64,000 nucleotides of DNA from Uloborus plumipes (GCA_038373865.1 JAXGGA010004696.1:21458-85457); one strand, 5' to 3'; numbered from the stretch's first letter, positions 12,941 to 26,067 are shown. Notes: a model not told the origin generated them from the sequence alone. Translations and numbers: made by a program.

Positions 12941-13048
12941 CCCAGGTAGCACAAAAAACGTTTTAACGTTTTATAAACGTTTTTAATCCGTTGTTACAAC
13001 GTTAGTAACCATTTTACAACCTTTAAAAAACGAAGTGTGCTACTTGGG
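12941..13048. mobile_element. Short MITE with 'cccaggtagcac' inverted ends
   Basis: Left cccaggtagcac and right gtgctacttggg are inverted repeats. The interior is made of 'aacgttt' palindromic words. TT flanks both sides. The same terminal words occur on the element at 15996-16422. Confidence 0.6.
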
Positions 13049-13665
13049 TTGTGATCAAGCTGTTAAAGTATGACAAATTATAATTGCAAACAAATCTTGC
13101 ATTGAAATAAAAAAAATAACAAATACAAAACTCAATTAACAAAATAAAAAATGTTTTAATATATTTATTTGAAATCGGCTTTGTAAGCAGGTTATTATAA
13201 TTCCTTTATTCAGTAAATCTTCCACTAAGAAATAAAATAAGTTAACAAAAAAAAATGTTACAAATTCTGACTGCGAACAACGTACGGAAAAGAGATAGAC
13301 TTCGATTTTAACAAATTGAACCCTGCTGATAATGATCCAGAACCAGTGTTTTTTCTGAATTAATTTGAACAGATTTACATTAATTAAGAGTAATTGGAAC
13401 TTTCTGGCTGATATTATCTACGTTAGTTTCAAATTTTTAACTCTTAGGAGAAAAGATAGATAAAATTTCAAATGTTATTTCCCGCAGTGTATGAATATCA
13501 CAGTAGCAACGAGATGAAATTTAGCAAAAACTCTAAAATTTAGTACATTTAACTCCTTGTATTGAAATACAAGAACTAGAAAAAGTCGACACAATAAAAG
13601 TAGTTAAAAGATAAAACTAAGCAATAGTTTCCGTGCAAACAAAGTTCAACTGTTCATCAAAGCAA

Positions 13666-14795
13666 AACAAGAAGTTCTGTCAAGAACTAAACGAGCCTAC
13701 TTTCCCGTACATCGACATGGGCATTCTAGCATCTGATCATTATTCTCTTTATTATCTAAGACTAAAAATTATGTCAAACATACCTTTAAAAGCAAAATAT
13801 ACCTCTCTCATCAGATGAAATAGACACATAAAAAGTAAATAAATGAATAAATAAAGTTTTGTCGCACCTTTTAAAGAATGTAACTGTTACAGTTCTTCCG
13901 TAGAAAAATTCCTCAATTGTTTTCAAAAAAAAATTAAAAGTACAAAGTACATCAAAACACATTTTATCAAAGAAAGAAAAAAAAAGAAAAAAAAAGAAAA
14001 AACTCGTCCGTTGATAAAATGTCTCGAATTTCACTTTTCATCCGTTGCCAGTTGTTAAATATAAATAAAGAATAAAATGCCCTCGTGAATGAAACATTTT
14101 TGTTACAAAAAAAATCGTCTGCCAAAAATAATAATAATAATAATAATAAATTCAATAAAACAAATGAATAAATAAACAAAAAATCGTCTGCACAGTCAGT
14201 CATTTTTTTTGGACTGTTTACTCAAAAGTTATTAGGGGTGACAGCTTGCTTGAGCGGTTCAATGTTGAATGAAAAATTGTTCAAATCGGAAATGTAAATA
14301 CGGGAATGAAGTATCCTTGAAAAGTTCTTTCCAACAAAAAAAAGTTTGTTCAAATCGGACTGTTCATTAAAAAGTTAGTATCGCGGGACCGGTTTTTTGA
14401 ACGGCTCAAAGTTGAACCAAAAATTGTTCAAATCAAAAAATCAAGTATGGGAATGAGCTGTACTCGCCGAGATCTTTCCAACCAAAAAAAGTTTGTCCAA
14501 ATCGGAATGTTCATTCAAAAGTTATTAGGGGGGGACAGACAGACCGACAGACCGACAGACCGACCGACCGACAGACCGACACACAAATTCCCCATCTCAA
14601 TACCCTACTTTCAAATTTTTAATTTTTCGATATTCATTTTACCTCTTTATTTTTTTAACTTGGCGATATTTTTTGGACTTGGCGATATTTTTTTAAACTT
14701 GACGATATTTTTTGGATTTGGCGATATTTTTTCGATGCATTAAGCTACTTTTAATACTTTTTTCTTTTTTCTTTTATTTTTAACGGGAAAGTAGG
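13666..14795. repeat. Dispersed repeat with 'agcctactttcccgt' ends, copy 2
   Basis: Same element as 968-2540 in the same orientation, about 440 bp shorter because roughly the stretch equivalent to 1505-1965 is missing (fewer internal tandem units). It carries (gacagacc)n at 14535-14580 and four 'ggcgatatttttt' units at 14663-14731. It ends aacgggaaagtaggct at about 14795. Confidence 0.75.
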
Positions 14796-15713
14796 CTAAA
14801 AAAAAAGAAGCCCACAGTAACCACAAAGCGAGTATGACAAATTTACTCTTTTTGTCTAATTGTATTTCTTCAATTCCCCGCTCCCCCCTTACGGATGTTT
14901 AAGTCCTTCTTTTTTTCTTTCTTTTTCTTTTTTTTTTTTTTTTTTTGTTTACTCTTTTATTTAAACACTTTATTGCGTCTCTCTTTTGACTTCTCAAGCG
15001 TAAGATTAAAAAATAAAACCTTGTGTGGACCGAAGAGAAAATTAAATGGGGTAGAGTGTGGGGAAGACATTGTAGTTTTTATCTTCATTTTAAATAAAAT
15101 AACACATTGGTTTTATTTTAAAAAAACGAATGTATCAACAAAATACTTAGTTAACAAATTAACCGAGGTTTTAGAACCCTTTAAGGGATTAATCACTGTA
15201 TAAAGTCAACTTATATTGCTAAATTTCACGAGAGCTGAATTGCATCCTTTTTTTCAGTTGCATACAAACTTCCTCTGCCATCAGCAATAACAAGTTAACT
15301 TTCCTACACAAATCATTGTTAAATAAGCATTTTCTAGCAATTTATATCGTGCTTTCTTCATCAGTGACTGTTGGATTTTCTACACTGTTAAAAAATCAGC
15401 AAACGTGTTGGTAAATGTAGTATTAACAGTACCAAAAATTTTGACAGCAAATTGTATCGAGAAAAAGAAACGATTTCAGCGCCATTGACAACGCGTAACT
15501 TACTGTACAGAGAAACTTATCTCACTCCATTTCCGAAGGCCAGATATGTCCCATTTGGTGAAGTGAATAGCAAAACCATTCGACGAATCTAGGGTCCCGG
15601 GTTCGATCTTTGCCACTCGCATCTCACGCTTTTTAACTCTCTCTCTTTTTCTACATTAAAATTTTACTGTAAAATAAGATTTTACGGAAAAAATTACTGG
15701 GTGCACATAACTT

Positions 15714-15994
15714 TTAGGTCCATGGTGACCAGATCGGTAAGGCGTCGTACTCATAACCGGAGAGTCATGGGTTTGATCCCAGCCAATCAAAGATTCATTG
15801 TCTTCATTAATGGTGACTGGAGAAAACTGAAAATGCTTACAAAGTCCACCAGGTGATTCGATTCTACTGGGGGTACTAGACCAGGTGTTTGCTCAGCTCA
15901 ATATGCTCAGCTCCTGGTTTGGATCAAAAGACCAGAGCGGTCTTCAGGGCCCCATCCCTGTTAAACCACGGGCTGTAGTAGGTACTTTGGACCA
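15714..15994 (+). repeat. tRNA-derived SINE
   Basis: The head resembles a tRNA: an A-box-like tgaccagatcggtaagg near 15727 and a B-box-like ggtttgatccc near 15770, spaced as in Pol III promoters. A ~200-bp body follows, with 'ggtgattcgattctactggg'. It is not a functional tRNA because the cloverleaf 3' half is absent. Confidence 0.65.
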
Positions 15995-15995
15995 T

Positions 15996-16422
15996 CCCTA
16001 GTAGCATAATCTCATCGGTCGATGATCGGCCATTCATCGAAACCCGATGAAATTCTCATCGGCCGATGATCGGATTCGATGAGTTCTCATCGGGAATCGC
16101 TCCAATATGTCCCATCGGCCAAACAGAATCCGAGCAGCGAAATCCGATGAGTTTTGCTCGAAATACGATGAGATTTGGAGCAATTTACGAGCAGTGCAGT
16201 CCCGTGCCGATGAATTTAGGATCAATTTTGGATGCTCGGCTTATTTTCATCGGTTAAGTTGATCGGAAGGATATCGCTTTCTCCTTCAAGAAGTAGAAAA
16301 GTAGCTCATCGAAAACCGTGCTCGGATACTGATCGGAACGATGTCATCGTGCGTTACGGGATCAGTTTACGAGGCGTTTGATGATCGGCCGAGCAAAATC
16401 CGATGAGTTGATGCTACTTGGG
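15996..16422. mobile_element. MITE with 'cccaagtagcat' ends, rich in 'cgatgag/catcgg'
   Basis: The left end ccctagtagcataatctcat is mirrored by gatgagttgatgctacttggg. The interior is built from repeated 'tcatcgg', 'cgatgag', 'gatcgg' and 'gctcgg' words on both strands. The terminal motif matches the element at 12941-13048, so both probably belong to one family. Overlapping short ORFs are shadows of the repeats. Confidence 0.65.
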
Positions 16423-16486
16423 ATGCAGTGAAAAGTGTTAGTAACTTTTACCGTAAAATTTCAGGAAAATTTTAAACAGTGTACCG

Positions 16487-16740
16487 GTAAAGCATGGCAC
16501 AGAAAGCAAAGAAGAGTCATCGCTGAAAAAATCTCTTTTTTTTAACATGTAGAGCATGTCACGGAAAGCGAAGAACAGTCATCGTATAAAAACCCTATTT
16601 TTTTTCACAGGTAGAGCATGGCACGGAAAGAGAAGAAAAGTCATCGTATAAAAAGTCCTTTCTTCTTTTTACAGGTAGAGCATGGACCGGGAAAGCTAAG
16701 AAGAGTCATCCTATAAAAAACCCTATAATTCCTTTTGCAG
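16487..16740 (+). repeat. Four tandem degenerate copies of the following exon's splice junction
   Basis: Four head-to-tail units (16487-16548, 16549-16610, 16611-16674 and 16675-16740; 62, 62, 64 and 66 bp) each match the first ~50 bases of the exon at 16741 plus its polypyrimidine tract. Each starts gta[ag]agcatg and contains 'gaagaagagtcatc'-like sequence. Units 2, 3 and 4 end in cacag, tacag and tgcag, so acceptors exist before 16611, 16675 and 16741. Unit 1 ends in 'aacat' with no AG. Splicing in at 16675 reads in frame but meets TAA at 16714. Splicing in at 16549 would meet TAG at about 16612. Splicing in at 16611 shifts the frame of the main exon. Only 16741 gives the full tail. Confidence 0.9.
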
Positions 16741-17090
16741 GTAGAGCACGGCACGGAAAGCGAAGAAGAGTCCTCCTACAAGAAGCCCTACCTCCTCAAA
16801 GACGCCCCTTCCTCCCTCATCCTCCACGACTTCGAGCCGATGCAACCCTTCAGCAAGGAGCAGCCGATGTTCGACCTGGTGGAGACGAGCGAAATCAAGC
16901 GGCAACTCGAGGATTCCTGCACGGCGGAACTGACGAAGAGCGAGAAGCCGCAGAAGGTCATCAAGACGGTCACCTTCCTGGACGCTGAGCCTTTACTCAT
17001 TGAACCACCCGAAGTCATCTCATCGCCAGAACCCAGCAACCGGACGTGCCATCATGAACATTTGACTTTTAAACCGCCGCCAATAACAGA
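16741..17090 (+). CDS. Nlg: Neuroligin-type gene, cytoplasmic tail exon
   Basis: The exon enters in phase 0 after TTTTGCAG and runs 116 codons plus two bases to ACAGA|GTAAGT at 17090. It encodes most of the intracellular tail, starting VEHGTESEEESSYKKPYLL and ending KPPPITE (the E codon is split). The tail is acidic and Pro/Ser-rich, with no second membrane helix and no recognised domain, as usual for arthropod neuroligin tails. I see no PPDYTLA-like gephyrin-binding motif of the vertebrate proteins. GC content is clearly higher than in the flanking introns, which supports a real coding exon. The reading frame joins both neighbours without stops. Confidence 0.88.
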
Positions 17091-18582
17091 GTAAGTTTTT
17101 TAAGCTTAAGCCCAATTTTATTCTTACACTAGCTTTATACCCGGCGTTGCCCGGGTGCGTATTAATACAACATAGCATTCAGAAAAGAAAAAAAATTGGA
17201 AGAACTCTATTCTTATTTGGGTTTATTTTTTATTGATATAGATTTTATTATTGCAACATACCTCTTATTTGGTTGAATTCAGTCCACATGGTTGTACAAA
17301 AAGTTCTAGGTACAAACTCCCAAAAGAACTTACTTATCACGGAAAGTTCACAGAAAAATAGCACCAGCTAAAAGCGAAACATGTATAAGGCTTTTAATCC
17401 ATGTTTTTGCATAATTCCTCTCATAGTAGGATAAGAAAAAAAATTTCTGTATCATACATATTTTGTGCCAAATGAGAACATGAATTATAATTGTTTTTGA
17501 CTTATTTCATGCTAAAATGAAATAGGTGAGCCTTGAAATGAAAATTTATTGTTTGCATTTTAATCTTTGTTGGAAAATGCTAATATTTAAATACCATAAA
17601 TTTTATCAATTTTTAACCTAAAGGCTCATGTTGATTAAAAAAATAGGCTTAATAATAGGCTAGATTCCTATAAAAGGGTCATTTTTTGACAAAAAACTTG
17701 AATTTGAGCTTTTTAGATTTTTTAAAATTTCAAGACCCCCTCTATGATAATTCTAGGGCATCAAGGAACCTCTGTGTCAAGTTTGATGAAAATCTGACGC
17801 AAACTGTGGATTCGTATAGAGAACAAGTATATAAACAAACATACAACCATTCACTCATTTTTATTGATATAGATTATGTCGTTTTGTCTAGTTGGAAAAC
17901 AGCACGCAGGTAGTTTCACCACATTACGAAAAGTAAGCAGTTGCTTTTACAGTATAACACGGACAACGTTTCCAGTTTAAAACTGTAAATGCACTGTAAC
18001 AAATAGTAAAATTGCTCAACCAACGTGAAAGGTCTTAGAAAGAAAAATATAAACTTTTGTCACATGTTGCAGCTCAACATCGTCTGGTGGGCTTGCTATT
18101 CAGGATTTTTTTTTTTTTTTTTTGGTATTTTTGAACTTAATTTGATTTTACGGTTGAAATAGAAGCGGCGTATCTCAAGAGGGTATCACACATTGAGAAA
18201 TTTGTTCAATGCAATTTCGAATTTAACCGCAACTTCAATTTTTCATTCAATCCCCTGCTAGAAATAGCATAGCAGGAAAAAGTAACAAGCCATTTTTAAG
18301 CAGAAATAAGTAACTAGAGGGAGCAACTCCAATCATTGGCTTAAGAAAAGCTGAGGCAAAGATCCAGATCACCTGCCATCTCGCCTTGGTCAAGCCGTAC
18401 CATGTCACTAAATTAATTCCACAAGTCCATGCCCTTTTCCACTCCATAGTAGCTTTGCAAGAGCGCCAATACATTTGAAGATAAATTATATTTCTAATGC
18501 ACCATACTGTTCATAAAAAATTCAGTTCAGTGAAATGTAGTGGAATATCTTTCTACAAATGTTCTTTTTTTTTCTATTTCAG
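17091..18582 (+). other. Neuroligin last intron, about 1.5 kb
   Basis: The donor is GTAAGT and the acceptor is TTTCTATTTCAG at 18571-18582. It contains a dispersed repeat (17128-17878) and a fragment of the palindromic 'acagt' MITE (about 17940-18015). A 75-codon minus-strand ORF at 18247-18474 resembles nothing I recognise. Confidence 0.8.
17128..17878 (+). repeat. Dispersed repeat, 'actagcttt..acccggcgttgcccggg' to 'aaacaaacatacaac..atatagatta'
   Basis: The left end (actagctttatacccggcg) and right end (tataaacaaacatacaacca, then ttattgatatagatta) match a style of repeat common in arthropod introns. A related copy spans about 60291-61016 (gactagctgacccg to tatagatttatatatagata), and a right-end fragment sits at about 54000-54232 (ggacatacatacaaaa to tatatagattag). 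No ORF was found. The class is not resolved from the sequence. Confidence 0.6.
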
Positions 18583-18607
18583 GTCAGAACCCGATATCGA
18601 TAGCTAA
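18583..18607 (+). CDS. Nlg: Neuroligin-type gene, terminal coding exon
   Basis: This tiny exon completes the split Glu codon (GA|G) and adds SEPDIDS before TAA at 18605-18607. The splice pair ACAGA|GTAAGT with TTTCAG|G is strong and keeps frame. The C-terminus does not end in the hydrophobic PDZ-ligand residue typical of neuroligins (TTRV in vertebrates). This may be one of several alternative ends, a lineage loss, or a mis-assigned last exon. The polyadenylation signal 140 bp downstream favours a genuine gene end. Confidence 0.75.
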
Positions 18608-18770
18608 TGCACTTTGCAAGAGTCTTTTTACGAAAACGTCCATTTAGAAGTCAAAGAGATTTTTTATCAAAAGAAATGTTTATCATTTAAAGAGCTTTGG
18701 ACCACTGAATCTTCTATCAATGACCATGTCTGCTAAAATTTGGTATAAATAAAGTATTTGATATTTAGTT
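18608..18770 (+). promoter_or_regulatory. Nlg: Neuroligin 3' UTR and polyadenylation signal
   Basis: A canonical AATAAA lies at 18748-18753, about 140 bases after the stop, followed by T-rich sequence (tttctctcgtttgttactgt) that could be the downstream element. Cleavage is predicted around 18765-18775. Confidence 0.65.
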
Positions 18771-21745
18771 TCTCTCGTTTGTTACTGTGCTTCATTTTCT
18801 TCTGTTTTCCATATGTTAATAAGCAAAAAGTAAACGACTCATCTAAACTTGATTTCTTATAAACCACTTGAATAGTAGAAAGTTAAGGAGAAAAATGTTA
18901 AAGACCGTTATCTTTCTTTTTTTTTATGGCTTTTATTGATTTTAATATGAAACCCTACAGAATATTTTCTAAAGTAGGTGTCAGAAAAAAAAGATGCGCA
19001 GAAAACCATGTACATGGATAGATTGATATATCATGCTTCTTCTGGAGTATTTTTTCTTAATGACGGTATAGGAATGCCTTTTAAATTTTCTTCAGCAACC
19101 TTCATTAGAATTTCCACATTAATGGTTATGGTATGAGTTTCTTGAGTGATTTAGAATAATTTGTCAGTCGGTCATTTTTCAAAAGACAATTCAAAACCAT
19201 ACTCGAACTACTTTAGCTTTAGCACTCTCAACACCTGCACAAATCTTTTTATGCAAAAAACATAGAGCGTATGAATGATTATTAATGCGTATGAAATTTC
19301 TATAAAACGCATGAAACTGACTTCAACGTTTTCTGTTAACAATTAATACGTATGATAATGAAATAAATATAAAAAATAACTAAGACATAAATTAGAAACG
19401 ATATTTCAATCTGGCTATTACAAATTCATCAGAAAAAGGGTGTGAAGTCCAACTTCCACAGTACAGACATATACCACAGATAGCCGTTTATAGGGTAGGC
19501 AAACCATTTACAGCAGAACAACACATTCACACAAAGAAAGGACAAGACAGAGAAAGTACATCCATGCCCGATTTATTTATTCGGTCATTGTTTCATTATT
19601 AATTCATTTATTTGCTTATTTACCCATTTATGTGATTAAAAAATAGTTTCTATCGTCAAATAAATACATATCCTCGCAAAAATATTTTATTTTTCACCTG
19701 CCCCATGTTTTTTCGAGGTGGAAAGTTTCCACTTTGCTTGATGACACAAAATAACAGTTAAACACGAAACATAAAATTTCAACGCAAGTTGTACTACAAT
19801 GTACATTATCTCTTCTTTTTGTAAAATAACTTTCAGAACAATTATCAATTTGTTAATTTTGAAATAGGTAAGTTATGTTATCTATTTCACTTTTTCCCAC
19901 ATTCTCCTACATTGGCAATGTATTGAATTTTATCAGTGTTAGAAACTAACGATTTTGTTGTGTGCTTACTATGTAAGAAAACTATCATATTTGCCACTGC
20001 GTTTATATAATCCAAGTAACATAAAAATTACATGATTCATTCTCTTAACTACCATACATTCCTTTTTCTGTTAATGAACTTAAAAGACTTTTTTGCTTGG
20101 TACACGGTTTTTGAATTGAAGCGTGCTAGAAAAAAAAGGCAAAAATAACAAAAATGCGCCAATTAAATAAGAGAAGCAGTTAAACAAAACTAAAAGTAAA
20201 ATTAAAACATCAAATAATCCGCCAAATAATTGAAAGGCGCAATTAAACAGCATTAAAAGTTCAATTGAAATTAAAAATTGAAGCACACTAAAAGCTTCAT
20301 TGAACTGCAAACAAATCCATCAGATAAATATATTACGCCGTTAAAAAGCATCAAAAGTTCCCTTGAAATCTAATTCTAAATTATGAGAAATGGGGATAAC
20401 GTCATTTGAATTTTTCTGGTTCCGCAAAGTTAGAAAGTAAACAAGTTGCGAAGCGCCTAATCTTCCGCTATTCTATTCCTACCCACACGAACAAAAGAAT
20501 ACAGCATGAATCACAAAACAACAAGGAGCCATTTACTCACTTTCAAAAAGAACAAAAGAAAGAATTTCTGTTTGGGGGCAGTGTTTTTTTCTCAGAAAAG
20601 AATTAACCATAATTGACTTTCATAATACTAGCTGCTTTTTCTTACTTAAAAGAACAGTAACATCGTTAATTTTTGTTGCAGGTCTTACATTATTAGTCCT
20701 ATTTCCTATACGTTTAAACTTAAAAGCTATTAGCTTGATGAAAAAAAAAGCGATGTTCATCTATTTTGTACATACTATAAAAGATCCAGAAACTGACAAA
20801 TAAATTAAACAACAATGGCTGTAAGAATTTATTTGTCTTTCAGTTGGTAGCAAGTTTATCAAGAAAATGGGTTTTGCCCAGACAAAAAAAAAATCCCCCT
20901 GCGATTTATTCTGGAGAGCCTTCTGCGCCAAGGAAAACACATTAATAAATGCATTTTATCTGTTACATATACAATATACTTCCACACGAAAAAGTGCAAT
21001 TTCCGCATAAGATGTTCCGGTGAAAAAAGGGCTCCGCTTCCGACTTGCACCAACAAAGCTTTCAGAAAAAATGGCGAAGGAAAGGTGAAAGGTGCTTTAC
21101 TTTCTGACCCAATGACAAAAAGGAAGTTCTCTGCATTTCCCTCACTTTTTCTCTGGGATGAAGCAATGGACTAAAGTGAAATATGTGTGACGGGATTCGG
21201 AGTCAGAAGTAATAAGAAATTTCTTTGAAGGAATAGTTTTCTACGGCAGGACAAGAAAAGATTTGCGACATTCAAAATTTTTTGACGTTCCACGCTTCAG
21301 ATTTTAATGCAACATTTTTGTTAAAATAAGATATTTTATACAGCTTTCTATACCAATGGTTTTTTGAAAGGAAGTATCAAATTGAAGCTCATTCTAAATG
21401 AATCTGTGTTGAAGTTAAATATTACATACATTACAGCAAACAATAAGAGTACTACATATAATACATCGATTATACCATCCAGAGACTGCGGTTTCAACCA
21501 CATTAGGCTTCATCAATATGGAATATGTAGTAACCAAGCTGGCGGCAGAATACATCTTATAGAATGCCAAACAAACTGCTGACTAAAACAAAATTAGAAC
21601 ACCAGCGAGATACCGCAGTATTGGGGAGGTAACTAACTGCTTGATACCCGGGTTTTGTCCACAATTTACGAGTTAAACCGCATCATTGCTGCGGTTTTTT
21701 TGTTGATATGCAAATTTTACTATAGTTACCAGTTTGTTCTGAACT
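18771..21745. other. Intergenic, no gene recognised
   Basis: AT-rich sequence without a convincing ORF. At 20090-20330 there is a low-complexity stretch with recurring 'caattaaacagcattaaaagtt'-like words. 20850-21140 has a more balanced composition but no recognised content. Confidence 0.6.
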
Positions 21746-21748
21746 TCT

Positions 21749-22120
21749 GTCAGAGCTGATTTTTGCCTTCAGCTTAGTTACTACCTATATCACTAATACT
21801 GCAGATATCACTGGTATGGGGGAGGAGTAAGTGAGTGAATAAGTGAAAATAAGTGAGTGAGAGTGCGAGTTAGTGCTTGAGGGGGGGGGAGTGAGTGAGT
21901 GGGTGTGTGGACCATCACCCGAAAATAATCAGTAACGCGTCAGATGATTTTTGGCTTCAGCTCAGTTACTACCTATATCACTAATACTGCAGATATCACT
22001 AGTATGAGAGAGGAGTGAGTGAGTGAATAACTGAAAATAAGTGAACGAGAGTGCGAGTGAGTGCTTGAGAGGGGGAGTGAGTGAGTGGGTGTGTGGACCA
22101 TCACCCGAAAATAATCAGAT
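21749..22120. repeat. Tandem duplication, two ~190-bp copies
   Basis: The block starting 'ttcagctyagttactaccta' and ending 'gtgtggaccatcacccgaaa' occurs at about 21750-21935 and again at about 21945-22120. Each copy contains internal 'gagtgagtga' microsatellite sequence. The copies differ at scattered bases. Confidence 0.8.
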
Positions 22121-23190
22121 TTTTTTTCTGGCGGATTAAAATTGTTTCTGCTCCATGCCTTATCAATTGATAAAAAGTGAGCTCTACAAAGATTTTTTTT
22201 TTTTTTTTTTTTAATTTGGGTGAAATGCGTTTATTTAATGATTATCATTAAATGAACGCATTATGGTTTTAACGTAAAACGTAACTTTTGAAACAATAAT
22301 TAAATTAGCGGTCCTTCAGAAAAGCATTTTTTCGTCTATCGATTGCTAAAAAAGAATTTACTTTGCTTAAAATTTTTTACACAGTTTTGGTTTTTTTTTA
22401 AATTTATATTTGAGTCTTCGTTTACGTCAAAACAAAATTTTCAAAGGACTGCATTAAATCTTGGAGTACATATTTTTTCTACATTCTGACTTAGCAGCTT
22501 AAAACTGAAAACCAAACAAAAACTTTTTGAGCTCAACAGGAATCTCTTAAGAATTGGATTTTAATTTTGATTGTTAGACGCAAAAGGAAAACAAAAAGTG
22601 TCATTTCGTGCGTGCATTTGCATAAACAATGTGGGGAAAAATTCTTTTCGCTCAAGTTGTTTCAGAAAAGATAAGACTCTTAGAAAGAAAATGTGTCCGC
22701 GACAAGTGAAAGAAAATATTGCTTTTAGTTTCCTTGTAGCTTTTTTTCATTGGGGAGCAATAGTCATGGAGAGAGGGTTAGCATATTATCCTGAAGCGGA
22801 GCATATTATCCAACATGAAGCATATTATCCAACAACGGTACCACGTGACTTGGGAGAAAGTTTCGATTTAACCATAACCGCAGAGCACTTTTTACATTAC
22901 CTGTAGCGATGAATGTTGGTAAGTATGTAACTGATGCAGAAAATTTTACATTTTTATGAAAGGAAAAATCTTGTTGCTTTATAAACTGAGAACAAAAATT
23001 AAACATTTATTTTTTACTTTAAAAACTAATTTGTATGCACATGTAATTATTTAAAAACATTAATTACAAGATGCAAACACTAAAACCAAAAAAAAAATAG
23101 TAATGTAAGATGTTAGAATATATTATGTATCCACAAGTCACATATGACTCGCAAAAAGTACAAAAGTACCCGTCGTTGCTTGGGTCTGTA
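22120..23190. other. Intergenic stretch with a short tandem repeat
   Basis: Between 22778 and 22840 three ~20-bp units begin agcatattatcc. The 111-codon ORF at 22571-22906 spans them and resembles no family I know, so I do not call it a gene. Confidence 0.5.
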
Positions 23191-23231
23191 ATAATAACGA
23201 GAATAGTTATATATATATATATATATATATA
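23190..23231. repeat. TA microsatellite left of the Tc1-like element
   Basis: A (TA)n run ends at the TA target dinucleotide (23230-23231). The longer right arm of the presumed same microsatellite is at 24450-24604. Confidence 0.8.
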
Positions 23232-24608
<1,377 letters not shown>

Positions 24609-24609
24609 T

Positions 24610-26050
24610 GAATATACATAGAAAAAGTCTTCCTTAAGTTGAAACACTTGTCAGCATCTTTCCTGCTCTTTTGTGCTTTAAAGAGTTTTTTTTTCCACGG
24701 TAACATTATTTTCCTCAGATGCACAGATAAGAAACATGAGATGACATAAAAATGCTTTACTTTACGCTCCTGATTATACAAAAATATCTCAATAATATAT
24801 AATGCTCAAGAAGTATATATCCTAAAACATTTTCATAACTTTGACTGCCGTATGAATAAATACCTTCTATTCGATTCACTGATTTTTTTAGGGACAAACC
24901 ATATATGTTACAAACACATATGTTTTAAGTATAATATCCGAGGTAGTGTTTAGTTCTGTTTCATACAGAACTTAACAAATATCTGAATTAAACTGAAAAT
25001 AAAATTAAACGGGGCTATTTAGCTAGAAATCTAATTGAAAATTCTTTTTAATAAAAATAAGAATGCTTTATTAAAGGTTTTTATTCAAAATATTAAGAAA
25101 AACTTTTACAAAAGGTCTAATAACTCACTTTATAAATTTCAACTAAATTGTATATTTATCTGCTAACTGAAGTAAGTATAAATATAAACAACGTGAATTT
25201 TTGAGTTAAAAGAAGTTTTATATCTTTTGAGCAATTAACTTAGTTTAATCGGTTTTATAAAAATCTCGCTATATAGTTTAACTCATTAATCTTTCATAAC
25301 CATCTAAATTTCTTAAAGCTATTTTAAGTTTAAATTCGCATTTACGGCGAAAAAAATTAATATGGCAAGCTATACTTAAAATATGTAATGGGAACAGAAA
25401 TATAGAAATATACTTATTTTCGTTGAAGTGTAAAATCTATTGGGATATAAAATACGTAAAAATTCCCAAAGGTCTGAACGTTAAAGCCAAGTAATATTTT
25501 TGGAAGAGCAGCAATATAGTAAAGAAGAAACTAAAATAATGAAATGGAAGTAGAGAAATATAAAGGAAATAGAAAACTATTTCTCTATACTTATGCATTT
25601 CAATATCACGTATCTCCTAAAATCTTTAAGTATCAAATATTAGGATTGTCAGAAACGTTCCCAAGATTTTATTTGGAAATGCATGCGAATTCTTCGCATC
25701 TGAAGAAATACGAACAATAATAGAAAAGTTTCTATTTTTACATTACGAGGACTGTTTTTGGAAATAAGGCAAAAGCGTAGCCAGACGGCAAATTTAAAGT
25801 TGTAAGGTAAGATATTTTTTAGAAGCATTATATTATTTCCCATAAAAGAAAACCACAAAATTGACGAAATATGAAACTTTAATGGAAATATAAAGAAAAT
25901 AGTTTACGAGAACAAGTAACTTATACCATGTTTTCCAAATGAAATTTTATCTCGGTGAGAGTGGTCCATTTCTTAACATAGCTGCAATGCTTTGAATTTA
26001 ACCAGGAACAGCATGATATTTTTAACATATGAAGGGACAGGGGAGAAAAG
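24610..26050. other. Intergenic, nothing recognised
   Basis: Very AT-rich sequence without a convincing ORF, inverted repeat or RNA gene. Confidence 0.6.
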
Positions 26051-26067
26051 ATGAAAGTCACTTTTTC

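Larger units (their letters stand above)
11712..16740 (+). other. Neuroligin intron, about 5.0 kb
   Basis: The donor is GTTAGT and the acceptor is CCTTTTGCAG. The intron holds a GC-rich possible MITE (12299-12640), a short 'cccaggtagca' MITE (12941-13048), the second agcctactttcccgt repeat (13666-14795), a tRNA-derived SINE (15714-15994), an 'atcgg'-rich MITE (15996-16422) and the tandem junction copies just before the next exon (16487-16740). The stretches 11715-12295, 13050-13660 and 14800-15710 hold nothing else I can name, apart from a tRNA-like box B (ggttcgatctt) near 15599. Confidence 0.8.

Noticed and set aside
15597..15780. Candidate tRNA genes
   Set aside because: Box A/B-like motifs are present but the acceptor stem and cloverleaf do not close; a SINE head explains them.
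16788..17039. Minus-strand ORFs over the neuroligin tail exon
   Set aside because: Shadows of the plus-strand exon, which has matching splice sites and frame on both sides.
20080..20310. 76-codon hydrophobic minus-strand ORF
   Set aside because: Made of recurring 'caattaaa' low-complexity words; no coding signature.
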